Below the pieces are notes generated by a model. It worked only from the letters and a program-made list of their open reading frames with translations, searched no databases and had not been told where the DNA came from. A stretch of DNA of 64,000 nucleotides. Origin: Catonia carolina. Taxonomy: Eukaryota; Arthropoda; Insecta; Hemiptera; Achilidae. Of the stretch, positions 43,361 through 54,344 are shown one piece after another (within the stretch, counting starts at the first letter, position 1; every line of letters starts with the position of its first letter). The stretch covers positions 81,231,969 through 81,295,968 of the forward strand of contig JAQMRL010000003.1 of the NCBI GenBank assembly GCA_035578175.1, in the 5' to 3' direction. Both the position numbers and the translations under genes were made by a program.

Positions 43361-45240
43361 AGCTGCAAAGTTCAGTAGCGTAGACAGCGTTTTCCCTTCA
43401 CCGAAATTCGGAGTGGACGAACACCATTGTAGTTGCCACCGGGCAACCCCAAGGGCGGTCTACATCAAAACCATAAGACGAAGAGAAAAAAAGCAGTCCA
43501 AACTACAAAACATTGATTTTCGGGGGCTCCACCATCCAATTTCAGAAACCAACCAGAGACTGAAATTGGATTCAGGGATTAATTGGTAACCCAGCGATTT
43601 GAATAACGTAGCTCAATTGATGGTAAAAACTCGCTTTTAGTACTGCGAAGGTTTGGTTAAAGAACCACACAGGTCTAGACGCAATGACATTTGACACAGA
43701 AAGAAAATAATGAAAAAAATTAATGAGCAGCTGAAATAATTTATTAATGAATAACTAAAAACTAAATAAAATAAATAATATTATGATTTTAAGTAAAACA
43801 TTTAATTCATTTAAAAGTTGAAAAAATAAATAATTAGTTAAATAACAATACAGTTTAAAAAATAAATAAAATTGGAATAAATTAATTTTAACAAAACTTT
43901 ATTCAACAATAGAAAAATACTTAATATAAAATAAATTAATAGGAATATTTAAGAAAAACTATTTTTAAAGTCCTTGGACTGAAACGGGGAAAAATCTCTT
44001 GGGAAGAGTTTAATAAATAATTTAAGGTGAAGAAAAATAAATACAGTAATGTATTTATTTTTCGGGGAAAAAACTAAATAAAATGAAGACATAAAAAAAA
44101 ATGAATTGTAAGATGAAATTTAGTAAAAGAATTACTTAGAAAAATTTAAGTAACTCAGTGGTCGTTGAACAAGGGTTTAAAAGAAAATTTGTCATATTTA
44201 TGATTTAAAAATTTAAAAGAAGAAAATTATACTGAATTTAATAAAGTTTTTTTTTTACTTAAAATTAATTAAACATTTTAAAGAGATTTATTTAGTCTAT
44301 AAATAGGATATTTAAAACACCATAATAATATTAAGAAAAATTATGAATTTAAATTTTTAAAAAATAGATTTAAAAAAAATTGTTTAAGTTAAAACCTGAA
44401 AAAATATTAAACATGGTACTTAAATTTAAATTTAGGTAATTTTCCCATATTGGGAAAGAAAAATAGTTTACCTGTAAAATTTGATGTTATCGGTTCGACA
44501 TCCTGTCCAAGACGAAGCATAAAAACTCAACGCACACAAACGCAAAAAAGGCCATTCCCCTAAAAATGACGACAACGGCGAAAAATGCCGATACATCAGA
44601 AATACTAAGAATTTAAACGAGGAAAATTATATGGAAAATTAAAACGACGGTAACAGTGAGAGTGAGAGAGAGAATCAAACGTGTAAGATAGAAAGAGAGA
44701 GAGAGATACAAATTACACGTGTGAGTAACTGAACAATAAAGAAGTAACGACAAAAATGAAATCGGACACCGGACGTGAGCCTAAGAATTAAAAACGTAAA
44801 TTTAAATACGGAATAAAAATCTAGTGAAATAAAACCAACTGGAAATAAATGAATAAAATAAATAGATTCAACGAAGAAAAAAATATGTAATCCTTAAAAA
44901 AAATAAATCCGGTACAAAAAATTATAAAACGGGATTGTAAATGAATTGAGAAGATTTTGGAGACAAAATCTTGGAAATTCATTACAATACTTTAATCGGA
45001 TAATTAGTATAGGCCTACTGTTACAAAAAATTTCTTTTGGAAACGTTGTATTCATGAAATGACTGATAGCTTTGCTGCACCATAAATTTGACTACCATAC
45101 ATCCAAATCAGTTGAAGCACCGCCTTATACGTCAATAATATTGAAGTCATACTATGTACTAATTGAAGTACCAATTGTAACTGATATTTTTCAAAATTAT
45201 TTCAATATATTCTATTAAACTTACAAATTATACAAAAATA
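43361..45240. other. A-rich, strand-asymmetric tract; possible LTR-element remnant
   Basis: Non-repetitive GC-moderate DNA (43361-43690) contains TTAATTGGTAACCCAGCG, which could be a primer-binding-site-like junction. It is followed by about 1.3 kb that is markedly richer in A than T on the plus strand, with a (GA)n patch at 44655-44712. No gag or pol motif was found, so the LTR idea is weak. Confidence 0.3.
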
Positions 45241-45256
45241 AATTACAATACAAGCG

Positions 45257-45640
45257 ATTATATATAAGCGAAATGTATACAAACGGTTCAAAAAAAGATT
45301 CTACAAGTGATAGCAGAATGCCCCTGTTGCGTCACAAACTTAATGTTGCAAAGACTTACAAATCCCATTTAAATGACGTAGCGAAACAACATCTAATGAC
45401 GATGCACAACAAATTCGAATTAAATGACAACCCTCTCATACAAAGCATGTACTCCCGGGCGATGCTAGGTAGCCTACTAAGCACAGACGTTTAAAACGTA
45501 TCTGCCAAAGGATCTTCTTGGCCAATTGTAGGACTGTAGTGTTGACGGCAAGTAAATCAAGTTTTATTTAGATATTTAGCGTCATATTTAGAAATTGTTA
45601 TATTGTAATAACAGATACTAAATTTTCAATTAAAATTGTC
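45257..45640 (+). pseudogene. Jockey-type LINE C-terminal remnant (DNPLIQSMYSRA family)
   Basis: RMPLLRHKLNVAKTYKSHLN, LMTMHNKFELNDNPLIQSMY and, after frameshift, RRLKRIC-K-LLGQL. Paralogous to 34015-34335, including its 3' UTR word GATACTAAATTTTCAAT. Confidence 0.8.
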
Positions 45641-45711
45641 AAAAAAATTACAAAATTATTTATAAAATTGTTACTTAGAAATTATTATTTTTTTTTTTTT
45701 TTTTTTTGTCA

Positions 45712-48675
45712 TCAGTCTCTCGACTGGTTTGATGCAGTTCTCCAACCTGTTCTATCTTGCGCAAGTCGTTTCATATCTACATACCTGTAACACCCTACAT
45801 CTTTTGTAATTTGCTTTATATATTCTAATCTTTGCCTCCCTCTACAATTTACTCCCTCAATGTTACCCTCCATTATTGATAGCCCAATACCTGGATGTCT
45901 TAGGATATGCCCCACTAGCCTATCCCTTCTTTTGGTAAGATGCTTCCATATACTTCTTTTTTCATCCACTCGCCTAAGAACCTCTAAATTACTTATTTTG
46001 TCCACCCACCTAATCTTTAACATTTTCCTATAACACCACATTTCAAAAGCTTCTATCCTCTTCCGTTCTACAGCCCCTATCACCCACGTTTCACTTCCGT
46101 ATAATGCTACACTCCAAACATAATGTTTTAAGAAATTTTTCCTAATCTGTAAATCAATGTTTGTAGTCAGTAAGCTGTTTTTCATTTCAAAGGCTTTTCT
46201 AGCTTGAGCAATTCTACTCTTGATATCACTCGTGCTTCTACCATCCTTTGTTATTTTACTCCCTAGATAGCAGAATTCCCCAACTTCCTGTATGTTTTCG
46301 TTGCCTACTTTTAAATTTCCCAACTCTTCTAAACCACTCTTGCTGCTGCACAACACTTTCGTTTTGTTCTTATTAATTTTCATGAAGTAATCCTTCCTCA
46401 AGATCTCATCCATTCCATTTAAGGCATCCTCTAGCTCATTCTTTGCCTCGGCTAATACTACTATATCATCGGCGCATCTCAACATTTTTATTGTTTCTCC
46501 TTGAATTTTTATTCCTACGTTAAATTTCTCCTTCACTTCATTTATAGCCTCTTCTATATACAAGTTAAAAAGTAGTGGTGACAAAGAACAACCTTGTCGT
46601 ACACCTTTTCTTACAGCAGCCTCTTTTTCGTACCCCTCGATTCTCAAAACAGCCGTTTGATTCTTATACAGACTGTAGATAACTTTCCTTTCTTTGTATT
46701 TAATTCCTAGCCTTTTCAAAGTTTTAAACATTTTACTCCAGTCCAGATTGTCAAATGCTTTCTCTAAATCTACAAATGCCATAAAAGTAGTTTTATTTTT
46801 CTGTATCCTTTTCTCAATAATCAGTCTCAGAGCCAATATTGCATCTCGAGTTCCCATTCTCCTTCTAAATCCAAATTGGTCATCGTCCAATACTTCTTCT
46901 ACTCGGTGTTCTATTCTCCTGTATATAATTCTTGTCAGTATCTTAGATGCATGGCATGTTAGGCTGATGGTTCTGTAATGTTCACACTTCTCCGCTCCTG
47001 ACTTTTTTGGTATTGGAATCATAATATTTTTTTTAAAGTCCGATGGTACCTCTCCACTCTCATACATTCTGCACACAAGTTCGTATAATTTGTTTTGAGC
47101 AACTTTGCCACATCGTAATAATAATTCCGATGGTATGTTATCTATTCCTGGTGTCTTATTCATATTCATATCCTTAAGTGACCGATCGAATTCTTCTCGT
47201 AGTATAGGGTCCCCTTTTTGATCTTCTTCAACATCAGTTTCTTGTTCTATAGCATCATATTCTAATTCTTTTCCCATGTAGAGTTGATTTACGTATTCCT
47301 TCCATCTTTCAGCTCTCTCTTGGCCATTCAACAATGGTTTACCACCTGCGCTTTGTAAATTAACAGCTTTCATCTTTTGTTCTCCAAAGTTTTCCCTTAT
47401 TTTTCTATAAGCTGCGTCCACTTTACCAACTGCCATTTTACTTTCAATGTCCGTACATTTCGCTCTGATCCACTCTTCCTTCGCTTTCTTACACCTTTTG
47501 TTTATGGTATTTCTCAAGTAGCAATATTGCCTTTTACCTCTCTCGTCCTTTGCGTTTTTATATTTTCTTCGCTCATCCATCAGTTCTAAAATATCATTAG
47601 TAATCCACGGTTTCCTACCTTTTCTTTTAGTATGTCCTAACCATTCTTCCGCTGCTTTCACTACCACTTCCTTGAAGTTTATCCACTCCTTCTCTACACT
47701 TCCTGTGTCATTACCTCTTTCTTCTATCCCTTTTTGAATACTCTCCTGGAAACCTACCTGGTTGTCTTGTTCTCTTAGTTTGTCTACATCCCACCTAGCA
47801 TTTCCCTGTCCCTTCTTCAGTTTTTTAAGTTTAAGCCTGCTATCCATTACTACTAAGTTATGATCACTCCCTATGTCTGCACCTGGATAGGCTTTACAGT
47901 TCATAATCTGGTTTCTAAATCTTTGTCTAACCATTATGTAATCTATTTGGTATCTTCCCTTGTCACCTGGCATCATCCAAGTGTATAACCTCCTTTTGTG
48001 ATTCTTAAAAAGTGTATTGCCTATCACTAAATTATATTTGGAGCAGAAATCTACCAGCCGACTCCCTCTGTCATTTCTCTTCCCTAGACCATATTCTCCG
48101 ACTATCTTTCCTTCTTTTCCTTCTCCAACTACTGCATTCCAGTCTCCCATAACTATCAAATTTTCATCACCCTTGACATATTTTATTACTTCATCTAATT
48201 CCTCATATACTTGTTCTATTTCTTCCTCTCTGTGTGAAGACGTAGGCATGTAGACCTGCACTATAGTGGTAGACTTTGGTTTCGTATCTACTCTAACCAT
48301 GATAATCCTATCACTACACTGCTTATAGTAAGTCACTCTTTGTCCAATTTTTTTATTCATTACTAGACCCACTCCGCCCTGCCCTCCGATGGCTTTAGTG
48401 TTAATAACCCTATAATCCCCGGACCAAAAGTCTTGTTCATCATCCCAGCGTACCTCACCAATGCCTACAATATCTAACTTTAACCTATCCATTTCCCTTT
48501 TTAAATTCTCTAACCTACCAGTTTGTTTTAAACTCCTAACATTCCATGTTCCAACTCGCAGAATTTCAGAAACTTTTATTTTTTTGATGAAGTCCCCTCT
48601 GATAGTCCTCGCCCGGAGATCCGAATGGAGGACTAGTTTATCTCCGGAATGTTTTACCAGAGAGGACGCCATCAT
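45712..48675 (-). CDS. LINE endonuclease/reverse transcriptase (987 aa), RT motif C altered
   Basis: A polyprotein for target-primed reverse transcription. Residues 40-275 are an APE-type endonuclease with TWNVRSL (N45), GIGEVRW (E74), VMGDWNAVVG (D178, N180), QIDYIMV (D245) and GSDHNLVV (D271, H272). Residues about 500-750 are the RT, with IPIPKKSGAEKCEHYRTISL, FVDLEKAFD (D636), GVRQGCSLSPLLFNLYIE and MLRCADDIVVL (D736, D737). The C-terminal part has YGSETWVIGAVERKRIEAFE and WCYRKMLKIRW, typical of 'craniofacial development protein 2-like' LINE ORFs. Both catalytic aspartates remain, but the residue before ADD is Cys (TGC); the sibling copy at 17.8 kb has Phe (TTC). Activity is therefore uncertain. 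The frame is otherwise uninterrupted and normal in length. Clade assignment to RTE is by layout and is not certain. Confidence 0.95.
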   Translation of the reverse strand: MMASSLVKHSGDKLVLHSDLRARTIRGDFIKKIKVSEILRVGTWNVRSLKQTGRLENLKREMDRLKLDIVGIGEVRWDDEQDFWSGDYRVINTKAIGGQGGVGLVMNKKIGQRVTYYKQCSDRIIMVRVDTKPKSTTIVQVYMPTSSHREEEIEQVYEELDEVIKYVKGDENLIVMGDWNAVVGEGKEGKIVGEYGLGKRNDRGSRLVDFCSKYNLVIGNTLFKNHKRRLYTWMMPGDKGRYQIDYIMVRQRFRNQIMNCKAYPGADIGSDHNLVVMDSRLKLKKLKKGQGNARWDVDKLREQDNQVGFQESIQKGIEERGNDTGSVEKEWINFKEVVVKAAEEWLGHTKRKGRKPWITNDILELMDERRKYKNAKDERGKRQYCYLRNTINKRCKKAKEEWIRAKCTDIESKMAVGKVDAAYRKIRENFGEQKMKAVNLQSAGGKPLLNGQERAERWKEYVNQLYMGKELEYDAIEQETDVEEDQKGDPILREEFDRSLKDMNMNKTPGIDNIPSELLLRCGKVAQNKLYELVCRMYESGEVPSDFKKNIMIPIPKKSGAEKCEHYRTISLTCHASKILTRIIYRRIEHRVEEVLDDDQFGFRRRMGTRDAILALRLIIEKRIQKNKTTFMAFVDLEKAFDNLDWSKMFKTLKRLGIKYKERKVIYSLYKNQTAVLRIEGYEKEAAVRKGVRQGCSLSPLLFNLYIEEAINEVKEKFNVGIKIQGETIKMLRCADDIVVLAEAKNELEDALNGMDEILRKDYFMKINKNKTKVLCSSKSGLEELGNLKVGNENIQEVGEFCYLGSKITKDGRSTSDIKSRIAQARKAFEMKNSLLTTNIDLQIRKNFLKHYVWSVALYGSETWVIGAVERKRIEAFEMWCYRKMLKIRWVDKISNLEVLRRVDEKRSIWKHLTKRRDRLVGHILRHPGIGLSIMEGNIEGVNCRGRQRLEYIKQITKDVGCYRYVDMKRLAQDRTGWRTASNQSRD

Positions 48676-49062
48676 AAATTTTTCATATTTTGAAGTTCTC
48701 GAAGTTCTTGAAGATCTGCATATACTAAGTAAGCCTAACCAGAATCATACATGAAGGAGTTTCCTTACGATAATTCTAGTCAGACAGAGAAAGCTGTAGT
48801 TTACTGTTGCTTTCAGCTTTTTGGTTGGCAGACTGAGTGCCCCAAGCCACCGTCTGCCAGGGTGAAATGGGCAGCCCTTCCAGTTCCGTTCACCATGAGC
48901 CGGTTATCGTGCTGATGAGCGGTCACATGGTTAATAACAGGCCACACAACGTGAATGTATGGATAGGACACTAGCCTTCTATCCCGGCTGGTTCCCTTAA
49001 GCCTTTTGTAAAAGGAATTAAGGGGTCTCCTTCCAGTTGACGACAGAAGCCCTTTATAGCCC
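48676..49062 (-). promoter_or_regulatory. 5' UTR / internal promoter region of the LINE
   Basis: 387 bp of GC-richer leader between the insertion boundary and the start codon. Non-LTR elements of this kind use an internal promoter in the leader; none of its boxes can be pinpointed here. Confidence 0.6.
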
Positions 49063-49074
49063 AGAAATTATTAT

Positions 49075-50140
49075 AAAATTGCTTGAAAATTATAATACAA
49101 AAACATACCAGAAAATAATATTAGGGTAAAAAATACAAACAAAAAAAAAAAAAATCAGTAAGCTTCTTTCGTTACATTTAATTACGAAAGAATGAATTGA
49201 AACTGCAATTAGATTCAGTAGAGCAATGATTGCCCCTTATCATTCTTCGACCAATTATGGTACTGATAACCAAATCGTAATTTGTCCGCAAATGGGTGGT
49301 TTGTGGATGATCGAAAAGGTTATTGCACAGTTTTTAATTAATAGCCGTGGATGTGAATTTATGAATGTATGAGTGTCATTTTTTATTGTTAGTTACTGTA
49401 CCTTCATCGCACAAACAGATGAACTGCACTCGGTTGGGGTATATATATATATATACGGCAATGATAAAGACTAATCAAAATTTCGGTTGCATTTTTTGAG
49501 TGTTGAAGACAATTTTGTTGCGTTTATTAAAATTCAAAATACGGGGAAATAATTTTACATGACAATACCAATCGCAGAATACCCAATTTTTGAAAATCAA
49601 TTTATTTTCCGACAAAAATTTAATTTATTAAAAATTAATTGTATTCTCTTCTCTCGTATTTATTCATATTATTTCATTTTATATTTGTTTTGATTTTCGC
49701 TCACTATTGATTTATTAAAATAAAATATATTTACGTATGTAGTAGATTATATTAAAGAAAATTAATTTTACTGAATTTTTGACGATTTGTTTTTGATACT
49801 CCCACGAATCAAAAATTAAATTTTGTACCTTTAATTGCTATTAAATAGTCCAGATCCCATAGATTATTTTTAAGCCTTTTACCAAATAATTCGTTTAGTT
49901 TTAAAATTGTGTACGCACACACCCAAATTCTATCTTATTAGCATATCAAAAGTCCCTAAATTTAGGACTTAAGCTTTGTCCAAACTATTGGAAAATGGCG
50001 AAAAATTTTTTTTTTAATTTATATATTTGAACAAAGCGTCTAGAATCTAACAGTTACCAGAAGCTACTCTTCTGCTTTATTTACATTCGATTAAAATTGA
50101 AGCTCCGTTCAAAAATTTTAATTTACAAAATCCTTTCGAG
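49075..50140. other. No gene seen
   Basis: AT-rich; an (AT)n run at 49440-49456. Nothing else recognised. Confidence 0.5.
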
Positions 50141-50149
50141 ACCAATCTG

Positions 50150-50610
50150 GATTTAAAATGTCCAGCTCTTCGGAGCAGCGGCAGAGAGTTACTTAAAGTC
50201 AATCCCGGTCTTTCAGTAAAAATTCTTAACTCTTGCATCTGGCGCTCCAATTTATGTAACCCAATAAACCCTCCACGACGATTTCAAAATTTTGACAGCA
50301 AAGGAACTTACCACGTCCTTCTCTAATAAATTTAGCGATGACCATCCGAACCAACTAGCCTTTGACCTAGCTACAAGAAACTTCCCAACTGTACTACGTC
50401 TAAATCAAAAATGGAGCATAGATATCTTGATCTGAATGACGGACAACACCCGTAGTTATAAGCAGAGAATGTACCACTGAGTACCTCTTCTCCTGAAAGT
50501 AAAATTCTCCATCGTACGTTAAATTAAATATCGTATGCGGAAACTCTGCAGCTCATTGTATAGTACCATAATAAAAATTAAAGATAAAGATAATAATTGA
50601 ATGAATAGAT
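50150..50610 (+). pseudogene. Jockey-type LINE tail (LDDHPNQL family), decayed
   Basis: Homologous to 25310-25770. Reading across shifts it gives SSSEQRQRVT, ASGAPIYVTQ, HPNQLAFDLATRNFPTVLRL and NQKWSIDILI, then a 3' UTR with GTACCACTGAGTACC and an end AATTAAAGATAAAGATAAT. The repeated AAAGAT tail is shared by the family. Confidence 0.85.
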
Positions 50611-50765
50611 TGATTCTCTGTGGCCAAACAGTCAATAGGCTATACAAATCTTAAAAAATTGTGATTAAAAACTTTACAAAAAAAATACTCCAAGTTTTTT
50701 CTTCGACACTGCACTGGTTAAGCCGTTACTGGTCATTAAAAGTGGAAATCATAAAAGTGCGTACA

Positions 50766-50870
50766 GCTGTGTTTCTCGACCGGTGGGTCGCGACCCCTTG
50801 GGAAGTTGCAAGACGTGTCTGAAGGGGGTCCCGAAATCCGAGGAAAATTAAAAAACCCCAAGTTATGAAC
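50766..50870 (+). repeat. hAT-like terminal fragment
   Basis: CAGCTGTGTTTCTCGACCGG then GTGGGTCGCGACCCCTTGG and GGGTCCCGAAATCCGAGG resemble the left end of the element at 25197. No right end was found. Confidence 0.65.
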
Positions 50871-52885
50871 TGGAAAAGTTGATTTTGATTTAGTTGATCA
50901 GAACCGTCGCCATACTTCTTCTCTGACTATCCACCTGGACCCCATGGAGGCGTGAATTTTGGAATTTTTCTTATGGAGCTATGTGCTTAGGTATTCCTTA
51001 ATTCCCAAATCATACTGCACTCGTTATCAATTACAAAAAAAATAATTAGAAAAGTAATTTGAAAGTTTAAAATCAGGTAAAATAAAATAATAGCAGAAAG
51101 TTTAAATAAATGTTCTGAAAACAGATATTTTTTGTAAAAATTTATCAAAAACAATGTAATATAATATCGAATTAGGTTTCATTAATTGGGAAATTTCATA
51201 ACTGGAGTAACTAACTAGTTAAAACAAAATAATTTCAAACAGTTATCAACTTGTTATCTAAAACAAAATTGGTTATGAATTATTATTTCTGCAAAAAATA
51301 CTTATTTCTCTATTTTTATAGGATTTAATTTTTATGGCAAAATTTTTGTAAAAATAATTGGATAAAAGATTGTTAGTTGGTTTACTGTGGTTTTGTTTAT
51401 ATGGATGCATTGATATCTGCCGAAATAAATTGCACTACATGGTTCTAAAATATCCAGTAGAATGTACAATCGTATAATTATTTTGAGTTTAATGAATATT
51501 TTTCTGCGGTTTTTTATTGTAAAAATATCAACAATCTCTGGTAGATTTGAGTAAAAAAGTTTATATTTCTATTAATATGTCGGTATGTATGCTGTTAGGC
51601 CTCAACGTTTTTTTGTAGATCGAAGAGAAAAACTGGACTTTTATAGAATCCTTTTTTTAAATTTCGTCCCGGTATGGATCTACATAGGTTTTATATTTTT
51701 ACGTAAACCATACGATGTAACAAAGGTATAAAGCGTAACATCTTCATTGTTCTATGGGGTTTGGAGGTTTCCGCACTATTATACAGACAATATGTTTGGT
51801 TGCAAGAGTACACAAGTACTGAGAGAGCCACCTGTTATTTTTTTTTTGGATAGAAGCATCAGTAGCTAACATAACGGTAGAAACTCAAACAATTTGTGTG
51901 GAATTGACGGGTACAGATTCGTAATCTGGCCTATTCATCTTCTCTAACAAAACTGTTCCATCGGACCATTCATGTTAGCTATTGTCATGCTAAAACATAG
52001 GGAACCATTCCAGCAAGAAATCATTCAGCATTTTATTAACAGAAAATACTTTAATTATAGAATAGATACATTCTGTCAAACGAAATGTTATTCAAAAACT
52101 TAAAACATGAATAACGTAAAGCAATTTCAATATTATTATTCTTTTATTTCTGTAAATGTTATTGTATGTTATAGTACAATAAAATATGATTTTTTATTTA
52201 TTTTCTTCGAAAGATTTTATTTTAAAATATTCAGACAATATAGGGTTACAACCTTTACATAGTTAAAAGTTCACAATTTTTATGTTTTGTTGATTTAATA
52301 ATTGATTTTTTTTCTTTTCAACTATGCAATCAGGGCAGAATCTCTTAAACAATTTATTTCATTTGTCTATTAATTAAATTTTTATTGTAATATTTGTTTA
52401 CTCTTAAAACAAAAAACTTAATCATTAATTTTAATGACACTTACTGACTTCTTGATAAATTAGAAATTTCAAGTACTTTTGGATAGAGTTCTTACAATAT
52501 TTAATTTTTATTTTTATTTACTATCAAAATCCATATAGTATGCCTGTTTGAAACAATCAATTGATTATGTAAGTTGGGTTTACTTGTAAAGTTAATTTTC
52601 AATTGAAATATCTTGTAGAAAAAACCTGATTTGTACTGTAGGCCTAACTTGGATATTTATCAAAAAGGTATTACAGAAACTAATCTTTTATATTTATAGG
52701 TGATTTCCTAAATAACTGAAGATCTTGCAGTATAAAAAGTGATTGAAAATTTATTACCAGTCTCTCGGAAGCTGATAAACAAAATAAATAAATTACACAA
52801 ATCCAGAGATACAAACATTGTCACACCTACACTTTTCACAAAATTCGCAAAGAAGATTAAATAAAATGCATAATAAAGCCGCAAT
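50871..52885. other. No gene seen
   Basis: Two kilobases of AT-rich DNA without recognised coding or repeat similarity. Confidence 0.5.
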
Positions 52886-52889
52886 CTTA

Positions 52890-53173
52890 AAAATACAATT
52901 TTTTTTACGTGAAAATAGCCTCACCAAGAATTTCAGCAAACATGGCGCCTACCCTATCTTGTAGAGCATAAATAATTAAGTAAATCAAGCGATTTAAAAA
53001 AAATCGTAGGGCCAGTTTTTGAGAAAATCGCAAAAAAGTTAAAAATTTCACGAATAAACTACTACTTTCGGTTGACCGATTTTGATGAAAATGTTCGTTT
53101 CGGGTCCGGTAGTGGTATGTAACTTAAGTTTCAAGTTTCAAGTTCGTACGATGTTCCGTTCTTGAGACATTTT

Positions 53174-53229
<56 letters not shown>

Positions 53230-53357
53230 CAATCGCTAAAAACATGCTTTTTGGGTTCAGGGGGTCTGAAAACGTGTAGATCCGGTGAAAACTCGATTTC
53301 GAAAAATCGACATGAAAACAATACTTTCCTTCCTATAAAGTCTATTCATATAAGCAA
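52890..53357 (+). repeat. Family T copy, middle to right end, with (CA)n
   Basis: Contains CCTCACCAAGAATTTCAGC, CACGAATAAACTACTACTTT, GATGAAAATGTTCGTTTCGG, GTTCCGTTCTTGAGACATTT, (CA)n at 53174-53226, then GGTCTGAAAACGTGTAGATC and the terminal GCAAGAGAAAGTA. Overlapping open frames here encode only low-complexity peptide. Confidence 0.85.
53174..53226. repeat. (CA)n microsatellite
   Basis: About 26 uninterrupted CA units inside a family T copy. Confidence 0.97.
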
Positions 53358-53371
53358 GAGAAAGTAGAAGA

Positions 53372-54340
53372 TGCTGGAACAGGGATCTTTTATAAAAAAG
53401 CAACTAGGGTTTGCCACTGGGTAAATTTCTCAATCAAGACGTAAACAGGACATTACATACGTACATCATAAAATAATGCTTGTTGTATACATATATACAG
53501 TTGTAGTTATTAAAAAATTGTAATTATTGTATTTTAAGAAGTAAATAATTTACAAATTTACAACCTTGAGATATACCATAAAACAACAGCCCTTAGGAAT
53601 ACAAATTTTAAAAAACTAATGACAAAAAAATATAAAATGACGTGGTAATGGCGCAGTATTGATAAAGTTACTTAATTTATTATATAAAAATATTAATTAT
53701 AAAATTAGAAGGTCAAAGTAGACTTTGATAAGTGCGGTAAGGGAAAAGCAACGGCGTGAGATTTTCGCATTATGTGCTAAGTAAGTCCTTAGGGTATCGT
53801 CATTTAGTCACGACATAGGAAAAGGTGGCCTGGGTGGAGTCCTAACTAACCCAGGGCGTCACCCCGTTCATTAATCCAAGTAAAGATGTCATACATATGC
53901 TAATTATGACTATAGATTTTTTAAGGTTAGAAACCCTATTCCTGTTATAAGTTATAAAATAGGAAGGATAAGTTAACGCAGTAGATAGGTAGCTTAACGT
54001 GCTTCTGTTGCTATTACTATTATTCTCTAGCCGATTTATCTAAAAGGCAACGCCCCCAAAAGATAAGGAATTCTCTCTTCTGTTTTTCCTCTGTTGTCGG
54101 TAAGATTACTTTGCATAATTATTATTATTATTATTATTATTATTACTGCTGTTACTTTAGTTCCATAAAACGTATTAATGTAATTGACCTTTTCCCCCAA
54201 GTAATTCATTCATACTTTAATTAAATACTATTTCTTTCCTTGTTTTCAACTTAATTAATGTCCTCATATACCTAAATATTAATTTCAAAAAAGTTTAATT
54301 TTATGAAAATATTAGTCTACTTTTATTATATTAAAATTTC
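53372..54340. other. No gene seen; (ATT)n microsatellite
   Basis: AT-rich with (ATT)n at 54118-54145. A GC-richer patch at 53740-53880 was not recognised. Confidence 0.5.
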
Positions 54341-54344
54341 TTTT

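Larger units (their letters stand above)
45689..49062 (-). mobile_element. Full-length RTE-like non-LTR retrotransposon with TSD
   Basis: The 3374-bp insertion is flanked by a perfect 12-bp duplication, AGAAATTATTAT, at 45677-45688 and 49063-49074. On the minus strand it has a 5' UTR (49062-48676), one long frame and an almost immediate poly(A) after the stop. The 5' end is GGGCTATAAAGGGCTTCTG. The 5' UTR is GC-rich relative to the window. A perfect duplication and intact frame indicate a recent insertion. Truncated relatives occur at 17.05-18.13 kb and 36.63-36.79 kb. Confidence 0.95.

Noticed and set aside
46694..48754. Several plus-strand open frames of 70-97 codons
   Set aside because: Antisense shadows of the 987-aa LINE frame.
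53124..53321. 65-codon minus frame with a (VC)n stretch
   Set aside because: It is the translation of the (CA)n microsatellite and flanking family T repeat, so not a gene.
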